Assembly (NCBI RefSeq): GCF_012489685.1
Contig: NC_080042.1
Span: 63,783,633 to 63,847,632 of the forward strand
DNA length: 64,000 nt
Direction: 5' to 3'
Origin: Lotus japonicus
Taxonomy: Eukaryota; Streptophyta; Magnoliopsida; Fabales; Fabaceae
The position numbers and the translations under genes are program-made. Shown here one piece after another: positions 1-12,300 of this stretch (its first letter is position 1; every line of letters begins with the position of its first letter). The notes below the pieces were generated by a model. The model made no database searches, was not told the origin of the DNA, and worked only from the letters and a program-made list of their open reading frames with translations.

Positions 1-113
1 CCATGCAACGTCATGCATGGCTCGTACTGGTGGGTCGAGGGCCGTTGGATCCTTCTGCTCCCTCTGCGATTTGCAGTGATCCAACGGTTTAGATTGCCTA
101 GGGGGCCCACCAT

Positions 114-143
114 CCAACCACCCTAGTTCCGTAGGGTGGTTGG
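114..143. repeat. Perfect 12-bp hairpin
   Basis: The 12-bp arms ccaaccacccta and tagggtggttgg are separated by six bases. The surrounding 80 bases are GC-rich and contain further imperfect inverted pieces around cctaggggg and cccctagg. It probably lies in a transposon terminus, but no family can be named. Confidence 0.55.
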
Positions 144-217
144 CTTAGGTCAACCCCTAGGTGGTGGGGTCCATGTCCTCGGGCTAGGGGTGAGCGCCGT
201 CCCACTCGTGGTCGAGT

Positions 218-321
218 CCACTCGGGTGATTCCCTTCTCCTGGTCGTCCCAATTGGGCCCTACTCGGGTAACACCCTTACCTGGTCGTCCCACTCGGTGA
301 CACCCTTCCCCTGGTCGTCCC
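218..321. repeat. Short minisatellite, three units of about 31-41 bp
   Basis: Three imperfect direct copies, each containing actcggtga-like and cccttc-like blocks and ending in ctggtcgtccc. It follows the GC-rich hairpin region and probably belongs to the same unidentified repeat. The sequence then drops abruptly to AT-rich at about 340. Confidence 0.55.
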
Positions 322-980
322 AGAACAGTATTCTGTGTACTAGTAGTATACTAGTATGGATTTATAGCAGTAAGAGCAATGTTGTTTTATTGCAAAGTGA
401 GCTCATCAAACTTCATTCTTTTGAACTTAGAGATTGTTGATGCTTACTTCAACAAAAAAAAAAGCATCTCGAGATTTTTCCTATTTGAGATATTTTCCAA
501 AACACAATTATAATGTGGCACAATATAACTTCTTTTTGTCCTCCTAGAATGTGTCGTCTACTTGTCTTCATTCATCAAGATAATGTACGTATGTAATTAA
601 CTATACAAGTGCTAAGTCCACTTTTTCTATAAGGATATTTGAAACCAACTATTGTTACAACTTCTTGCAAGCTTCTTTATCCATATGCGGATATGCCACT
701 TCCGTGCAGGTTATGTTAATGTATTCCGTCATCAAGTGAAAATAAAGATAAGAGATTATCTTCATTCATTTTTCCAGGTATAGATAGATAAATAACCTGT
801 AGTTGTAATTGAAGCCAAATATTCAAACATAAAAATACTTCTATGTCTTTTGGGAGATGCTTGTAAAGTATAATGGACAAACATACTCAATCAGTTTCAA
901 ACTTCCTTGATAGCCACACTTGACTGGCCCACCATAGAAACACAGCCAAGCACATTCCCATAGAAACAATTTATCATATC
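322..980. other. AT-rich intergenic stretch, nothing recognised
   Basis: No open frame of note, no tRNA-like fold and no terminal repeats were seen on either strand. Confidence 0.5.
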
Positions 981-1625
981 AGCTTAAATGACCTTTTGGT
1001 CCTTAAAATTGTAAAGGGAATCAAATTGAGTCCCTGAAATTTTTTTGCATCAAATTAGATCCTTAGAATATATTTTTAATCAAATTAAGTAATTTTGCTC
1101 AATTTTAACCTTTTAACGGTCCAATGGCAAGCCTAGTCAGTTAAGGATGACTACATGAACTTTTTCACATCAATTTTAGTCTTTGAAAAATATTTTAATC
1201 AATTTTAGTCATTGTTCTTCCACATTGAAAAATAATAATTTTGCCTCTAATTTTCTAGGTTTTGGAAGAACAAGGTGAATATGATGAATATATAGTTTTT
1301 TTAGGATTTTGAATTTATGGGTTTAAGGATTTGAGTTATGGAGGAAGGGGAAGAAGATGGAAGAGGAAGAAGATGAAGGTGGAAAAACAAGGACTAAAAT
1401 TGATTAAATTATTTTTTAAGGGACTAAAATTGATGTGAAAAAGTCTATGTGGTCATCCTCAGCTGATTAGGCTTGTCAATGGACCGTTGACCGGTCAAAA
1501 TTGAGCAAAATGACTTAATTATATTAAAAAAAAAACAAATTTAGGGACCCAATTTGATGCACAATTTTTATAGGACTAGGTTTAATTCCCTTTACAATTT
1601 CAAGGACCAAAAGAGTATTTAAGCC
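981..1625. mobile_element. Mutator-like foldback (non-autonomous) element
   Basis: The ends are long inverted repeats. The left end reads gcttaaatgaccttttggtc and the right end, reverse-complemented, reads ggcttaaatactcttttggt; similarity continues through attgtaaaggga. Pairing runs inward for well over 100 bases (for example the ggactaaaattgat and aatggtcc-like blocks). The flanks tatcatatc (972-980) and tatcaatat (1626-1634) look like a decayed 9-bp target duplication with one indel. No transposase frame is present. The same terminal motif occurs at 17575-18260. Confidence 0.7.
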
Positions 1626-1859
1626 TATCAATATATATATATAACAGTTTGTTTATTAATGGGAAACTATTTAGGGAACTAATATAACAATACATGTTTT
1701 CTTCCATGACATTAACAATTTTGAGTATATTTGATCTGATAAAAAAATTAATTATATTAATAACATATTATAGATTATAAAATAATACATGTTTTTATAT
1801 ATAAAAAACATAGACCGTGCATCGCTCGGGATACTAACTAGTGCTTCTAAAAAAAGGAA

Positions 1860-2277
1860 GAGTAAAGTACACTCACCCCTCTCAAGATTTGTTAGAATTA
1901 CACTCCACCCCATTCTTGTCTAAAATCTACATCCCACCCCAATTTTATATAGATGCAAATTTAGTGACGAAAAATATTATTCATTAATAATTAGTTATTA
2001 TTTAAATTGTTAATCAATAATTTCAAAAAATATTTTCAATATAATCCAATAAATTTAAAAATGAAAACATCACAGTCCTTCTCATTCTCTCAATCGCGGT
2101 CTTCCTCCATAAATTCACAATGCAAATTCTGCAATAGCACACCCGACCGGTTTACACCCGACCGGTTCACAATGCAAATTTTGCCTTTATAAAAAATGGG
2201 GTGGAGTGTAGATTTAAAAAAAGAATGGGGTGGAGTGTCATTCTTGCAAACCTTGAGGGGGTGAGTGTATTTTACTC
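1860..2277. mobile_element. Foldback MITE, Mutator type, 9-bp target duplication
   Basis: The left end gagtaaagtacactcacccc pairs with the right end ggggtgagtgtattttactc. The inverted similarity continues through the tggggtggagtgtagat blocks. The exact direct repeat aaaaaggaa lies immediately outside both ends (1851-1859 and 2278-2286). A 9-bp duplication is typical of Mutator-like elements. The 418-bp element has no coding capacity. The interior includes a small tandem duplication, acccgaccggttcac, at 2149-2171. Confidence 0.8.
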
Positions 2278-2473
2278 AAAAAGGAACTAATCTAACAACC
2301 AAGAAAAGAGAAATGCTTGTTTTTATGAAACGAATGAATCATGTGCCATTTAATTGGTTAAATCCTCTTAATTATTTATTACCGAATTCCAATATGTATC
2401 TCGTCAAACCACAAATTGATAAAAGCTCCTAAGATTTGTTACATTTCGTATGTTAATCTCTTCGTAGCAAATT

Positions 2474-2876
2474 GCTGGGGTATATCGTGTAAATCACACA
2501 AGATTTCTTATATGTGCTGAAACGTCCACCTTAAGGCTGGGTAAATCGCTCAGGAAGTAACATCCCCGACAGCGTCCGCCAAAGGACCGAGACTAATGAG
2601 TAAGGGCAAGACGGCCCAAGGCCACTTGCCCGCTTGGGCGACATGTTTAAAAGGCTTTCCAACCCTTACACCTTTTGATGCAATTGTTAAGGACTCCGAC
2701 CCTATAAGTACAGGTTCTAAGCATTCTAAGTATTAACATAACATGCTATTCATTCTAAGCATTGACATTAAGTTCTATCTAAATTTACGAGAAGCTCTCT
2801 CAGACTCTCACTCATACACTCATTAACTTGAGCGTCAAAGTAGCTTCTGCAAGTACTCCCTCCTCACCATGGAACC
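2474..2876 (+). mobile_element. 5' part of an older LTR, interrupted by the gypsy element
   Basis: The sequence resembles a plant LTR: a GC-rich block, then a TATA-like box in ccctataagtacagg near 2700, then ttaacttgagcgtcaaagt, a motif common near the end of Tat/Athila-type LTRs (recalled, not searched). It stops at the gypsy target duplication (gaacc, 2872-2876) and resumes at 12443. The left boundary is uncertain; tgctggggta at 2474 is only a candidate start. Confidence 0.45.
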
Positions 2877-3910
2877 TGTAACACCCCGATTTCCAGGTGT
2901 CACTTTAATAACCAAAAATAAACTTTACGCGGAAAACAGGTAATTTTTTTTTTGATTGTTTCCTTTTAATAAAAGCAATAAAGAAATAAAGACAAAGCCC
3001 AACAACTAAACTAACCGATAAACAACATATACAAAGGTACAGCCTCTGCTGCACTATCCCGTCACGCGCACACGCAGTGACTCCAAGGTAGCGTGCCCGT
3101 AGGAGAATATATACAAACCAGAACTGTACGCAAAAGCATCAAATATACCACTATCCAAGAGAAAGTCGGCCTCAAAATGGCCTCAACCCAAGACCCCTAT
3201 AGTCCGACAGACTCTCTGTGATCCTCAGCAAGAGAACCACACAAAAAGCCATATATCGGGAACCTACCCGGTCCCAAAAGTAAGACGAATCAGAGCTATG
3301 ACAGTGACAACCAACTCAAAAGACTCTAACCACCCATATCCCACACTACTATTATCGACTCTCCCTCGATCAGCCATGAAGTCCGGGTCCTCGTCGAAAG
3401 CTTCAGTAATAGACATTTCGCTCCGGGTCTTTCCCGCACAACGAATCATCACGAACCGGCTGACAGACGCTTGGCAGCAGGCCGACCGCCCAAACACAAA
3501 CATACAAACAAAGCCAAGGTGCTAGGGTCAATTTACAGAATACAATAGATATACAATCAACATGCGATAAAGGGGGTATATATATATATATGTTGTATAT
3601 ATACATATAAGTTATGTATTGTATCAACTCCCTAATACAATTCAATCATCAAAACACATAACGATGTTTATCAACATCAAATCATCAATATCTCAACAGA
3701 TATAGTTAGAGTGCATGATATGTCAATGCAACGTCAATTAAGAAGGTTCCGGAAGAAATAGGTTGGACACGATCGAGTCGGTCCTAGCACTAGCATTGTG
3801 CCGACCATAACCCTCGGGTGTCACTTACAACCTTGACATAGTCGGATCAGTCCTAACCCTGCGGGTCGACTTTTCCCTCCAACGAATGCCCGAGTTACCC
3901 GAAGGCATGC

Positions 3911-4286
3911 TGTACCCGAAGGTATATACTGTACCCGAAGGTATATAGATATACTGTACCCGAAGGTATATAGATATACTGTACCCGAAGGTATATACTG
4001 TACCCGAAGGTATATAGATATACTGTACCCGAAGGTATATACTGTACCCGATGGTATATAGATATACTGTACCCGAAGGTATATAGATATACTGTACCCG
4101 AAGGTATATACTGTACCCGAAGGTATATAGATATACTGTACCCGAAGGTATATACTGTACCCGAAGGTATATAGATATACTGTACCCGAAGGTATATACT
4201 GTACCCGAAGGTATATAGATATACTGTACCCGAAGGTATATACTGTACCCGAAGGTATATAGATATAATGTACCCGAAGGTATATG
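3911..4286. repeat. LTR satellite array, 19-bp and 25-bp units
   Basis: Two unit lengths share the core tgtacccgaaggtatata. The short unit (S) ends in c after 19 bases; the long unit (L) adds gatatac for 25. The order is S L L S L S L L S L S L S L S L, then a partial unit. One unit has a g-to-t-type variant (cccgatgg). The array produces frames in several phases that encode IPSGTVY-like repeats; these are by-products of the tandem structure. Confidence 0.9.
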
Positions 4287-4420
4287 TCGATTCGGCGACA
4301 AAAGACAATTAATTATGAAAGGAGTGCGATCACCCTTGATGACTTCTTGAGTCATCTGACTCATCAAATCTCGATGGTCAAAAACTGCTCCGACCCAAAC
4401 TCAAAACAACCCAAGAGTTA

Positions 4421-4531
4421 GTGTCGGTCAATACAACACAACTCCACCAACAAGATTACACGAGGGTCTAGTGTCGGTCAATACAACACAGCCCAAACAA
4501 CAAGATCACTAGGTGTCGGTCAATACAACAC
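4421..4531. repeat. Three spaced copies of a 19-bp LTR motif
   Basis: gtgtcggtcaatacaacac occurs at 4421-4439, 4471-4489 and 4513-4531, at 42-50-bp spacing. The set is repeated in the other LTR (about 10826-10937). The spacing and conservation suggest either an old tandem repeat or a protein-binding series in the LTR; nothing decides between these. Confidence 0.7.
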
Positions 4532-6031
4532 GGCTCCACAACACTCCCCAAGAGTACTAACGTACTCGGTGACTTTCAATCATCACCATAGCTCACCTTA
4601 GTGGCTTTCCCAATTCCGATAACTCTCCAAACCCACAACAAAGGTCGACTTTTCCCCGCCTTTCGTAAATATTTTTCCCCTTCAGTTCTCCTATGCTTAA
4701 ACGTTAATAAAAATGATTTCAATTCAAATTAGTCAAATTATGAGTTTATTTCTCAAAGTCTAAGTTTCCCAAGTCTTTATTTTTCGAAAGCTCTATCATT
4801 CTAAGTTTCCAAAAATCAACCACCCAAAATACATTTCCCGGGGAAAGTCTAGGAATTCCAACGAATCCCAACAAATGGCTAAGTCTCAAACCCCACATTC
4901 GGACTTGCCTAGGGTTGTTCATCCAACCCGAAATGTCAAAGATCACCAGGTCAATGAACCTCCACTCCGAAGTTGCGTCAAAACGCTCAATTCAACACAT
5001 CATCAATATCATAAGTTATGAAAACAATCATAACAATAAATCATCATCATAAACAACATCAGATAAAGCATAAGTCGAATTTATCGATGCCTATCATGCA
5101 ATCATAGCTAAATATAGCAAGTTTCCCTAACCTCGAGCTGTTCCAGCTTCGCAAACAAAGTTCTCCTCAAACAATTGCTCTGAGTATTCCAAAGTTCCTT
5201 CAACTCGATACCTAGAAGTAGGGACGAACTGCGCGAAGATTGGTCAAGTTTTCGCGAAAATCTCCTCCCCCTTGCTCTCCACGAAATTCAGCCACAATAG
5301 GAAGAAAATGAAGGAATTTTTGCTTTTTGAGCTATTTATAGGCAGGCGAAATCGCGGGAAAATGAAAATTTCGCGATTCCGATTTTTGCAGCACGATCAC
5401 CGTGGAATTCTAAGAGAGATTCTGACGTCAGAATTCCAGAACTCAAAACAAATATCTAAGATTTAGGAAAAACGATATCCAAAACGCCAAAAGCGGTGTA
5501 AGTTAGTCTGTCCCGAAAAACTACTTTTTGCTGTGATGCTCAGACGACAAACCTTCCAACAGAAGAAAGATTGGAAATGTCGAAACAAGTCTGGCAACGC
5601 GGACGGAATCTTCGTTAGAAGTCCCGAATAGAAAAAGTCTTCATCCTTCGCTCAAAACTAAGGTTTCGAAGCAAAGAAATTAGCGTCGGCGGACATCCGA
5701 AAAGTAAATACTATCGTGCGTACAGTCTAGAGTTCCGAAATGAAATGCTGGTCGAAGGAAAAATAAAGAGAATCTTTAAATTTTCCAAGAATTCGAAATA
5801 TCGCCTAAACATTGCTTTAAAAGCGAAATTAGCCTATTCTGGACATGCTCGCCATAAGGCAGGTGTGCAGACGACTCGCACTAGCTCCGAAAGAAACAAC
5901 GCCACATTCCTCGAGCAATTCCTGAACTTTCTTCTTCATTAATCTTTCTCAAATATCAAACTCCTGTCACACTTACACTGATTCCACGCGTGAGTCGGAA
6001 ATTAACTTGTTCCGAAAATCCGGGTCTTACA

Positions 6032-6050
6032 ATACTCCCCTCCAAAAAGA
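6032..6050 (-). promoter_or_regulatory. Polypurine tract of the gypsy element
   Basis: On the minus strand, cttttttggaggggag-like sequence (5'-TTTTTGGAGGGGAGTAT) directly precedes the 3' LTR start TGTAAGACCC. This is the expected primer for plus-strand DNA synthesis. Confidence 0.75.
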
Positions 6051-6068
6051 AAGTTTCGTCCTCGAAAC

Positions 6069-6368
6069 TCAGAGTTCTGAGAAAATTCCGGAATACAGTT
6101 CCTTGATCTGGTCTTCCAATTCCCATGTAGCATTGCCCGTGTCATTCTTCCTCATAACCTTTACTTAAGCAAGCTGTTTTCCCCTTAACTGTTTCACTCT
6201 TCTATCCCCACTGCTAACTGTCGGTGTCTCAAAAGACAAACCATCATTCAACTTCATGTCGTCTGGCTCGATCACTTGCGTCGGATCTCTGCTTGAAATG
6301 ATACCGGTTGGCACTCCGTGCAGTCGCTCAATCTTAGCCACTTGTTTTTTTTTTTTACTGTCGGTCAT
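6069..6368 (-). pseudogene. Fused integrase remnant of the gypsy element
   Basis: The minus-strand frame 6368-6165 encodes 67 residues. It joins a piece typical of the integrase core (IERLHGVPTGIISSRDP) directly to a piece typical of the region before the integrase C-terminus (DPTQVIEPDD, RRVKQLRGKQ). A TAA follows at 6165. The same frame continues with ATWELEDQIKEL, the usual end of chromovirus pol, to a TGA at 6069. The middle of integrase is therefore missing, with the join in the RDP/DPT sequence. Polylysine near the start (KKKK) reflects a t-run at 6346-6356. It is not functional. Confidence 0.7.
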
Positions 6369-6369
6369 C

Positions 6370-8582
6370 CGAAATCCTTCTTAAACTCGGTGCCTCTCTG
6401 TCATCTCAAAGTAGATACTCAACTTGTCCTCGTGATCTTCATCTACAGTCCAAAACTCCACTTGATCGTTCGATAACTCCTAGACGAATCCTCCCCCTTG
6501 GAAACCGCTAGTCCATTAAAACACCTCTAACTTCGTAACTATCTTTACACACACCAAGAAATCACACTTCTACTTAGTCACTATTCGAATTAAAGCTCGA
6601 CTTATGTCCTTATTTCTTGTCCTTCACTAATCTTATCCCCTTCAACATCAATTTATCAACAACTTATAAGATAATCCTCCTCTTAATACCTAACAATCCA
6701 TTATTATCGTCTTCTTCCTCAAAACTTCCCTCACTCAAACCTATTTACACTTACTGAAATCTCTAACACTTCGCACAAATTGAGACTTATCCTCTAGAAG
6801 ATTAAATCATAACTATACCTCAAGGGACTTAACTAGCCATTTTATCATCCGATCCTTCAACATTCTGAGATTTAACTGTTATAGTAGCCGCTAACACCAC
6901 TAAATCTCTTATGTGTACATGAATCTCAGCTCACTAGGTCAACCTTAGCCCTAGGATTCTCATTCAACTTTAGTAAAATTCACTTGTTACCCGTAATATG
7001 CATCATCAAAATCCATAACAAAGTCCCATTGACTCTTATACTCTACTAAACTCGTCAAAATATAACAACCTCAGGTATTCATCTTAATACTAACACCTTC
7101 CTTTTTGTGACTCAATCACCATCTCGTCAATCAACTTCTTAATCTCTCAATCAAATTCTGACAACCTTCGAGTCTTACACACCTTAGACAGACAATCATA
7201 GATTTAAAACCTAAACCTTCACCAAGTTTGGTCCTCTAGTGACCTTTAATCCTTCAATACTTCTTAAATGAATATCCGTTTCTTAAAAACTATAACTCCT
7301 TCACTTACCCAAACGACCTGACCAGTGGCGTCATGCTTTCACATTCACAACTTATTATGCTAACATCATTCAAATCTTGTCACATGGTCATTATGTCCGC
7401 AACCTCATAATCAACATCAATCGATCACCAACCTTAACACTCCACACAACCCAGAATTCCTTTACTTCAAGATCTCTCTTATATTATACCTCAATGGTCT
7501 TAACCCGAAGCTCACCTTCAGGTCTTCAATCTTCTAAGATTCGACTCCTATTGTCACACCTACAACCATAAGATCTCCTATTCGTACGCGATTCTCGACT
7601 CTCAAGATTCAATCTTAACCCTAAGATTTCAATCCAACTTAGTAAATATCACTTAGTAATCTTAGCATATTTCTTTGGAATCCATATCAACAACCTCAAG
7701 TATTCAACTTATGCTAAAACTTTCTTTCTCCAACTTAATCATTAATTCAACACTTTTCAAGCGAAAATTCATCTCTTAAGACTATAATGTCTCCACATAT
7801 TAATCCAACGCTTAGCAAAACTTATTCCTCGAACTCGACTATAACAATCTAGTTCAGAGTTAATTCTTCTCAATCTCGCTACCATCAAGCTATCATCTAA
7901 AACCTGATTACATTCAACTTATTTAGTCTCTAACAATTCCACTCAGTAATCACATAACCTATGACTTCATAACTTCCGAGAAACTACTTAATACTTTTCC
8001 GGCATTAAACCTCTTGACTTAGTCTACCTCTACTTGGAGTAATCACACGAACTAACCAATCAATGTCTATACGACACTCATCAAATTCCAAAGATTTAAA
8101 TCTTAATCTTTCACAATCAAGTGCTTAACACGAACTTTCCTCCCAAATCCGACTAATCCTCAATCAATTCAAATTCATCTTACACATCCTTCTATCAAAG
8201 TCCATAACCAGCTGTGATTCCGAATATCACCCCCTCAATATTAGGTTGATCAGGCCTAATACATTGAAGGTGGAAATTTAGAAAAACCCACTGGAACAGT
8301 CAATGAGTTCCTATCCTCCAGTAGTCACAAATATCCTGATACTAAATCCTTTAAGGATCCCGCTACGGAACTACACACCCTCAACATAACACGTATACTA
8401 CCCATACGGAATCTCCCTAAGATTCGTTCTTCAACTACTAGCTTCCTCATAAACGCATCGGTGGAAGACTACTTTCTAGACTTAGTGTGCTATTCCCAAC
8501 CTCGTGTAACTTCTATAGTTAAATCACGAGCAACCTCGAATAAGGTCCTACATCGTTCCCATGTTCTTCCTCGTTCAACTCC
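6370..8582. other. Gypsy internal region without recognisable coding
   Basis: About 2.2 kb of AT-rich sequence with stops in all frames. Neither protease nor reverse transcriptase motifs could be found on the minus strand. It may be unrelated filler, as in large LTR derivatives without coding regions, or pol decayed beyond reading by eye. Confidence 0.5.
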
Positions 8583-9114
8583 TCAGCTCTTGCCCTCCTT
8601 GGCATGAATCCTTTCCTCTGGAGCAAGTTGTTTTCCTTTCCCAACATTCCCTGATGATTCGCCCCTGAGTGCCTTGCAATCTTGGGAGAAATGTTCCGGT
8701 TGGTTGCAATTGAAGCATAGACTTTCTTTGGTCTTGCAGTTCACAGCTAGATGCCCCTCTCGGTTACACTTGAAGCATCTCCGTCCAATCACTGAGCATT
8801 TGTTAGCAAAATGCCCAAACTTTCTGCAACGAAAACATGTCACTCCTTTGTCACCAACTGGCTTCCCCCCCAGTATCAGCAGTCGTCGGTTTGTACTCTC
8901 TTGAGATAAGATTTCTTCCCTCGGAACGCTGATATGGTCCCCACTTATGGTAGCTCTTCCTTCCGTTGTAGCCTTGGGAACCTGACCTCATTGGTCCCCC
9001 AGCTCCAGTTCGGTTCATTCCTCTTTGTTGATACATTGCTGTCGCCATCAGTCGTTGATGATGCTCACGTGTAGCCTCCGCCATCCGGTTAAGATCCACC
9101 ATCCTATATCCCAT
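8583..9114 (-). pseudogene. Truncated gag with three CCHC zinc knuckles
   Basis: Downstream of the primer site, the minus-strand frame from 9114 (MGYRMVDLNRMAEATREHHQ) reads a basic, Gly/Arg/Tyr-rich linker. A one-base shift in a seven-C run (8865-8871) then leads to frame 8843-8583. That frame holds three consecutive CX2CX4HX4C knuckles: CFRCRKFGHFANKC, CFKCNREGHLAVNC and CFNCNQPEHFSQDC. In the third knuckle the residue before His is Glu rather than the usual Gly. The capsid domain expected before the linker is absent. The reading stops soon after the knuckles, before any protease. It is a gag relic that could bind nucleic acid only in principle. Confidence 0.75.
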
Positions 9115-9296
9115 CGAACGTCCGATTAGTACTAACCATATGGTAGCACTAGACAAACCACTCAATCCGATTGAGTAGTAACGCAAGCAATTAGAGCGAA
9201 AATCGCTCTGCAGACAATCAATTTTCACTCTTTGCAGAGTCACACAACCTAGCACAGAAGACTTATTCCCCAAAGACTCCCAAAAGACTCGACTAA

Positions 9297-9308
9297 GCTC
9301 TGATACCA
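9297..9308 (-). promoter_or_regulatory. tRNA-Met primer-binding site of the gypsy element
   Basis: The minus strand reads TGGTATCAGAGC, complementary to the 3' end of plant initiator tRNA-Met. It lies three bases inside the 5' LTR that begins at 9312. This fixes the minus-strand orientation of the element. Confidence 0.9.
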
Positions 9309-9311
9309 CAA

Positions 9312-12300
9312 TGTAACACCCCGATTTCCAGGTGTCACTTTAATAACCAAAAATAAACTTTACGCGGAAAACAGGTAATTTTTTTTTTGATTGTTTCCTT
9401 TTAATAAAAGCAATAAAGAAATAAAGACAAAGCCCAACAACTAAACTAACCGATAAACAACATATACAAAGGTACAGCCTCTGCTGCACTATCTCGTCAC
9501 GCGCACACGCAGTGACTCCAAGGTAGCGTGCCCGTAGGAGAATATATACAAACCAGAACTGTACGCAAAAGCATCAAATATACCACTATCCAAGAGAAAG
9601 TCGGCCTCAAAATGGCCTCAACCCAAGACCCCTATAGTCCGACAGACTCTCTGTGATCCTCAGCAAGAGAACCACACAAAAAGCCATATATCGGGAACCT
9701 ACCCGGTCCCAAAAGTAAGACGAATCAGAGCTATGACAGTGACAACCAACTCAAAAGACTCTAACCACCCATATCCCACACTACTATTATCGACTCTCCC
9801 TCGATCAGCCATGAAGTCCGGGTCCTCGTCGAAAGCTTCAGTAATAGACATTTCGCTCCGGGTCTTTCCCGCACAACGAATCATCACGAACCGGCTGACA
9901 GACGCCTGGCAGCAGGCCGACCGCCCAAACACAAACATACAAACAAAGCCAAGGTGCTAGGGTCAACTTACAGAATACAATAGATATACAATCAACATGC
10001 GATAAAGGGGGTATATATATATGTTGTATATATACATATAAGTTATGTATTGTATCAACTCCCTAATACAATTCAATCATCAAAACACATAACGATGTTT
10101 ATTAACATCAAATCATCAATATCTCAACAGATATAGTTAGAGTGCATGATATGTCAATGCAACGTCAATTAAGAAGGTTCCGGAAGAAATAGGTTGGACA
10201 CGATCGAGTCGGTCCTAGCACTAGCATTGTGCCGACCATAACCCTCGGGTGTCACTTACAACCTTGACATAGTCGGATCAGTCCTAACCCTGCGGGTCGA
10301 CTTTTCCCTCCAACGAATGCCCGAGTTACCCGAAGGCATGCTGTACCCGAAGGTATATACTGTACCCGAAGGTATATAGATATACTGTACCCGAAGGTAT
10401 ATAGATATACTGTACCCGAAGGTATATACTGTACCCGAAGGTATATAGATATACTGTACCCGAAGGTATATAGATATACTGTACCCGAAGGTATATACTG
10501 TACCCGAAGGTATATAGATATACTGTACCCGAAGGTATATACTGTACCCGAAGGTATATAGATATACTGTACCCGAAGGTATATACTGTACCCGAATGTA
10601 TATAGATATACTGTACCCGAAGGTATATACTGTACCCGAAGGTATATACTGTACCCGAAGGTATATAGATATAATGTACCCGAAGGTATATGTCGATTCG
10701 GCGACAAAAGACAATTAATTATGAAAGGAGTGCGATCACCCTTGATGACTTCTTGAGTCATCTGACTCATCAAATCTCGATGGTCAAAAACTGCTCCGAC
10801 CCAAACTCAAAACAACCCAAGAGTTAGTGTCGGTCAATACAACACAACTCCACCAACAAGATTACACGAGGGTCTAGTGTCGGTCAATACAACACAGCCC
10901 AAACAACAAGATCACTAGGTGTCGGTCAATACAACACGGCTCCACAACACTCCCCAAGAGTACTAACGTACTCGGTGACTTTCAATCATCACCATAGCTC
11001 ACCTTAGTGGCTTTCCCAATTCCGATAACTCTCCAAACCCACAACAAAGGTCGACTTTTCCCCGCCTTTCGTAAATATTTTTCCCCTTCAGTTCTCCTAT
11101 GCTTAAACGTTAATAAAAATGATTTCAATTCAAATTAGTCAAATTATGAGTTTATTTCTCAAAGTCTAAGTTTCCCAAGTCTTTATTTTTCGAAAGCTCT
11201 ATCATTCTAAGTTTCCAAAAATCAACCACCCAAAATACATTTCCCGGGGAAAGTCTAGGAATTCCAACGAATCCCAACAAATGGCTAAGTCTCAAACCCC
11301 ACATTCGGACTTGCCTAGGGTTGTTCATCCAACCCGAAATGTCAAAGATCACCAGGTCAATGAACCTCCACTCCGAAGTTGCGTCAAAACGCTCAATTCA
11401 ACACATCATCAATATCATAAGTTATGAAAACAATCATAACAATAAATCATCATCATAAACAACATCAGATAAAGCATAAGTCGAATTTATCGACGCCTAT
11501 CATGCAATCATAGCTAAATATAGCAAGTTGCCCTAACCTCGAGCTGTTCCAGCTTCGCAAACAAAGTTCTCCTCAAACAATTGCTCTGAGTATTCCAAAG
11601 TTCCTTCAACTCGATACCTAGAAGTAGGGACGAACTGCGCGAAGATTGGTCAAGTTTTCGCGAAAATCTCCTCCCCCTTGCTCTCCACGAAATTCAGCCA
11701 CAATAGGAAGAAAATGAAGGAATTTTTGCTTTTTGAACTATTTATAGACAGGCGAAATCGCGGGAAAATGAAAATTTCGCGATTCCGATTTTTGCAGCAC
11801 GATCACCGTGGAATTCTAAGAGAGATTCTGGCGTCAGAATTCCAGAACTCAAAACAAATATCTAAGATTTAGGAAAAACGATATCCAAAACGCCAAAAGC
11901 GGTGTAAGTTAGTCTGTCCCGAAAAACTACTTTTTGCTGTGATGCTCAGACGACAAACCTTCCAACAGAAGAAAGATTGGAAATGTCGAAACAAGTCTGG
12001 CAATGCGGACGGAATCTTCGTTAGAAGTCCCGAATAGAAAAAGTCTTCATCCTTCGCTCAAAACTAAGGTTTCGAAGCAAAGAAATTAGCGTCGGCGGAC
12101 ATCCGAAAAGTAAATACTATCGTGCGTACAGTCCAGAGTTCCGAAATGAAATGCTGGTCGAAGGAAAAATAAAGAGAATCTTTAAATTTTCCAAGAATTC
12201 GAAATATCGCCTAAACATTGCTTTAAAAGCGAAATTAGCCTATTCTGGACATGCTCGCCATAAGGCAGGTGTGCAGACGACTCGCACTAGCTCCGAAAGA

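Larger units (their letters stand above)
2877..6031 (-). repeat. 3' LTR of the gypsy element (3155 bp)
   Basis: Terminal tg...ca, near-identical to 9312-12437. It holds the satellite array 3911-4286, three spaced copies of gtgtcggtcaatacaacac (4421, 4471, 4513) and a TA dinucleotide run near 3572-3600. It is the 3' LTR because the element reads on the minus strand. Small frames inside it (for example around 3264-3645 and 4746-4946) are not genes. Confidence 0.9.

Noticed and set aside
3911..4286. CRISPR-like appearance of regular repeats
   Set aside because: The units are directly adjacent without unique spacers, and the DNA is plant nuclear, so it is a satellite array.
3825..4367. Frames of 137-180 codons with IYLRVQYIPSGTVY-like repeats (also at 10252-10773)
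   Set aside because: They arise from the 19/25-bp satellite in the LTR, which stays open in several phases; there is no homology to a protein family.
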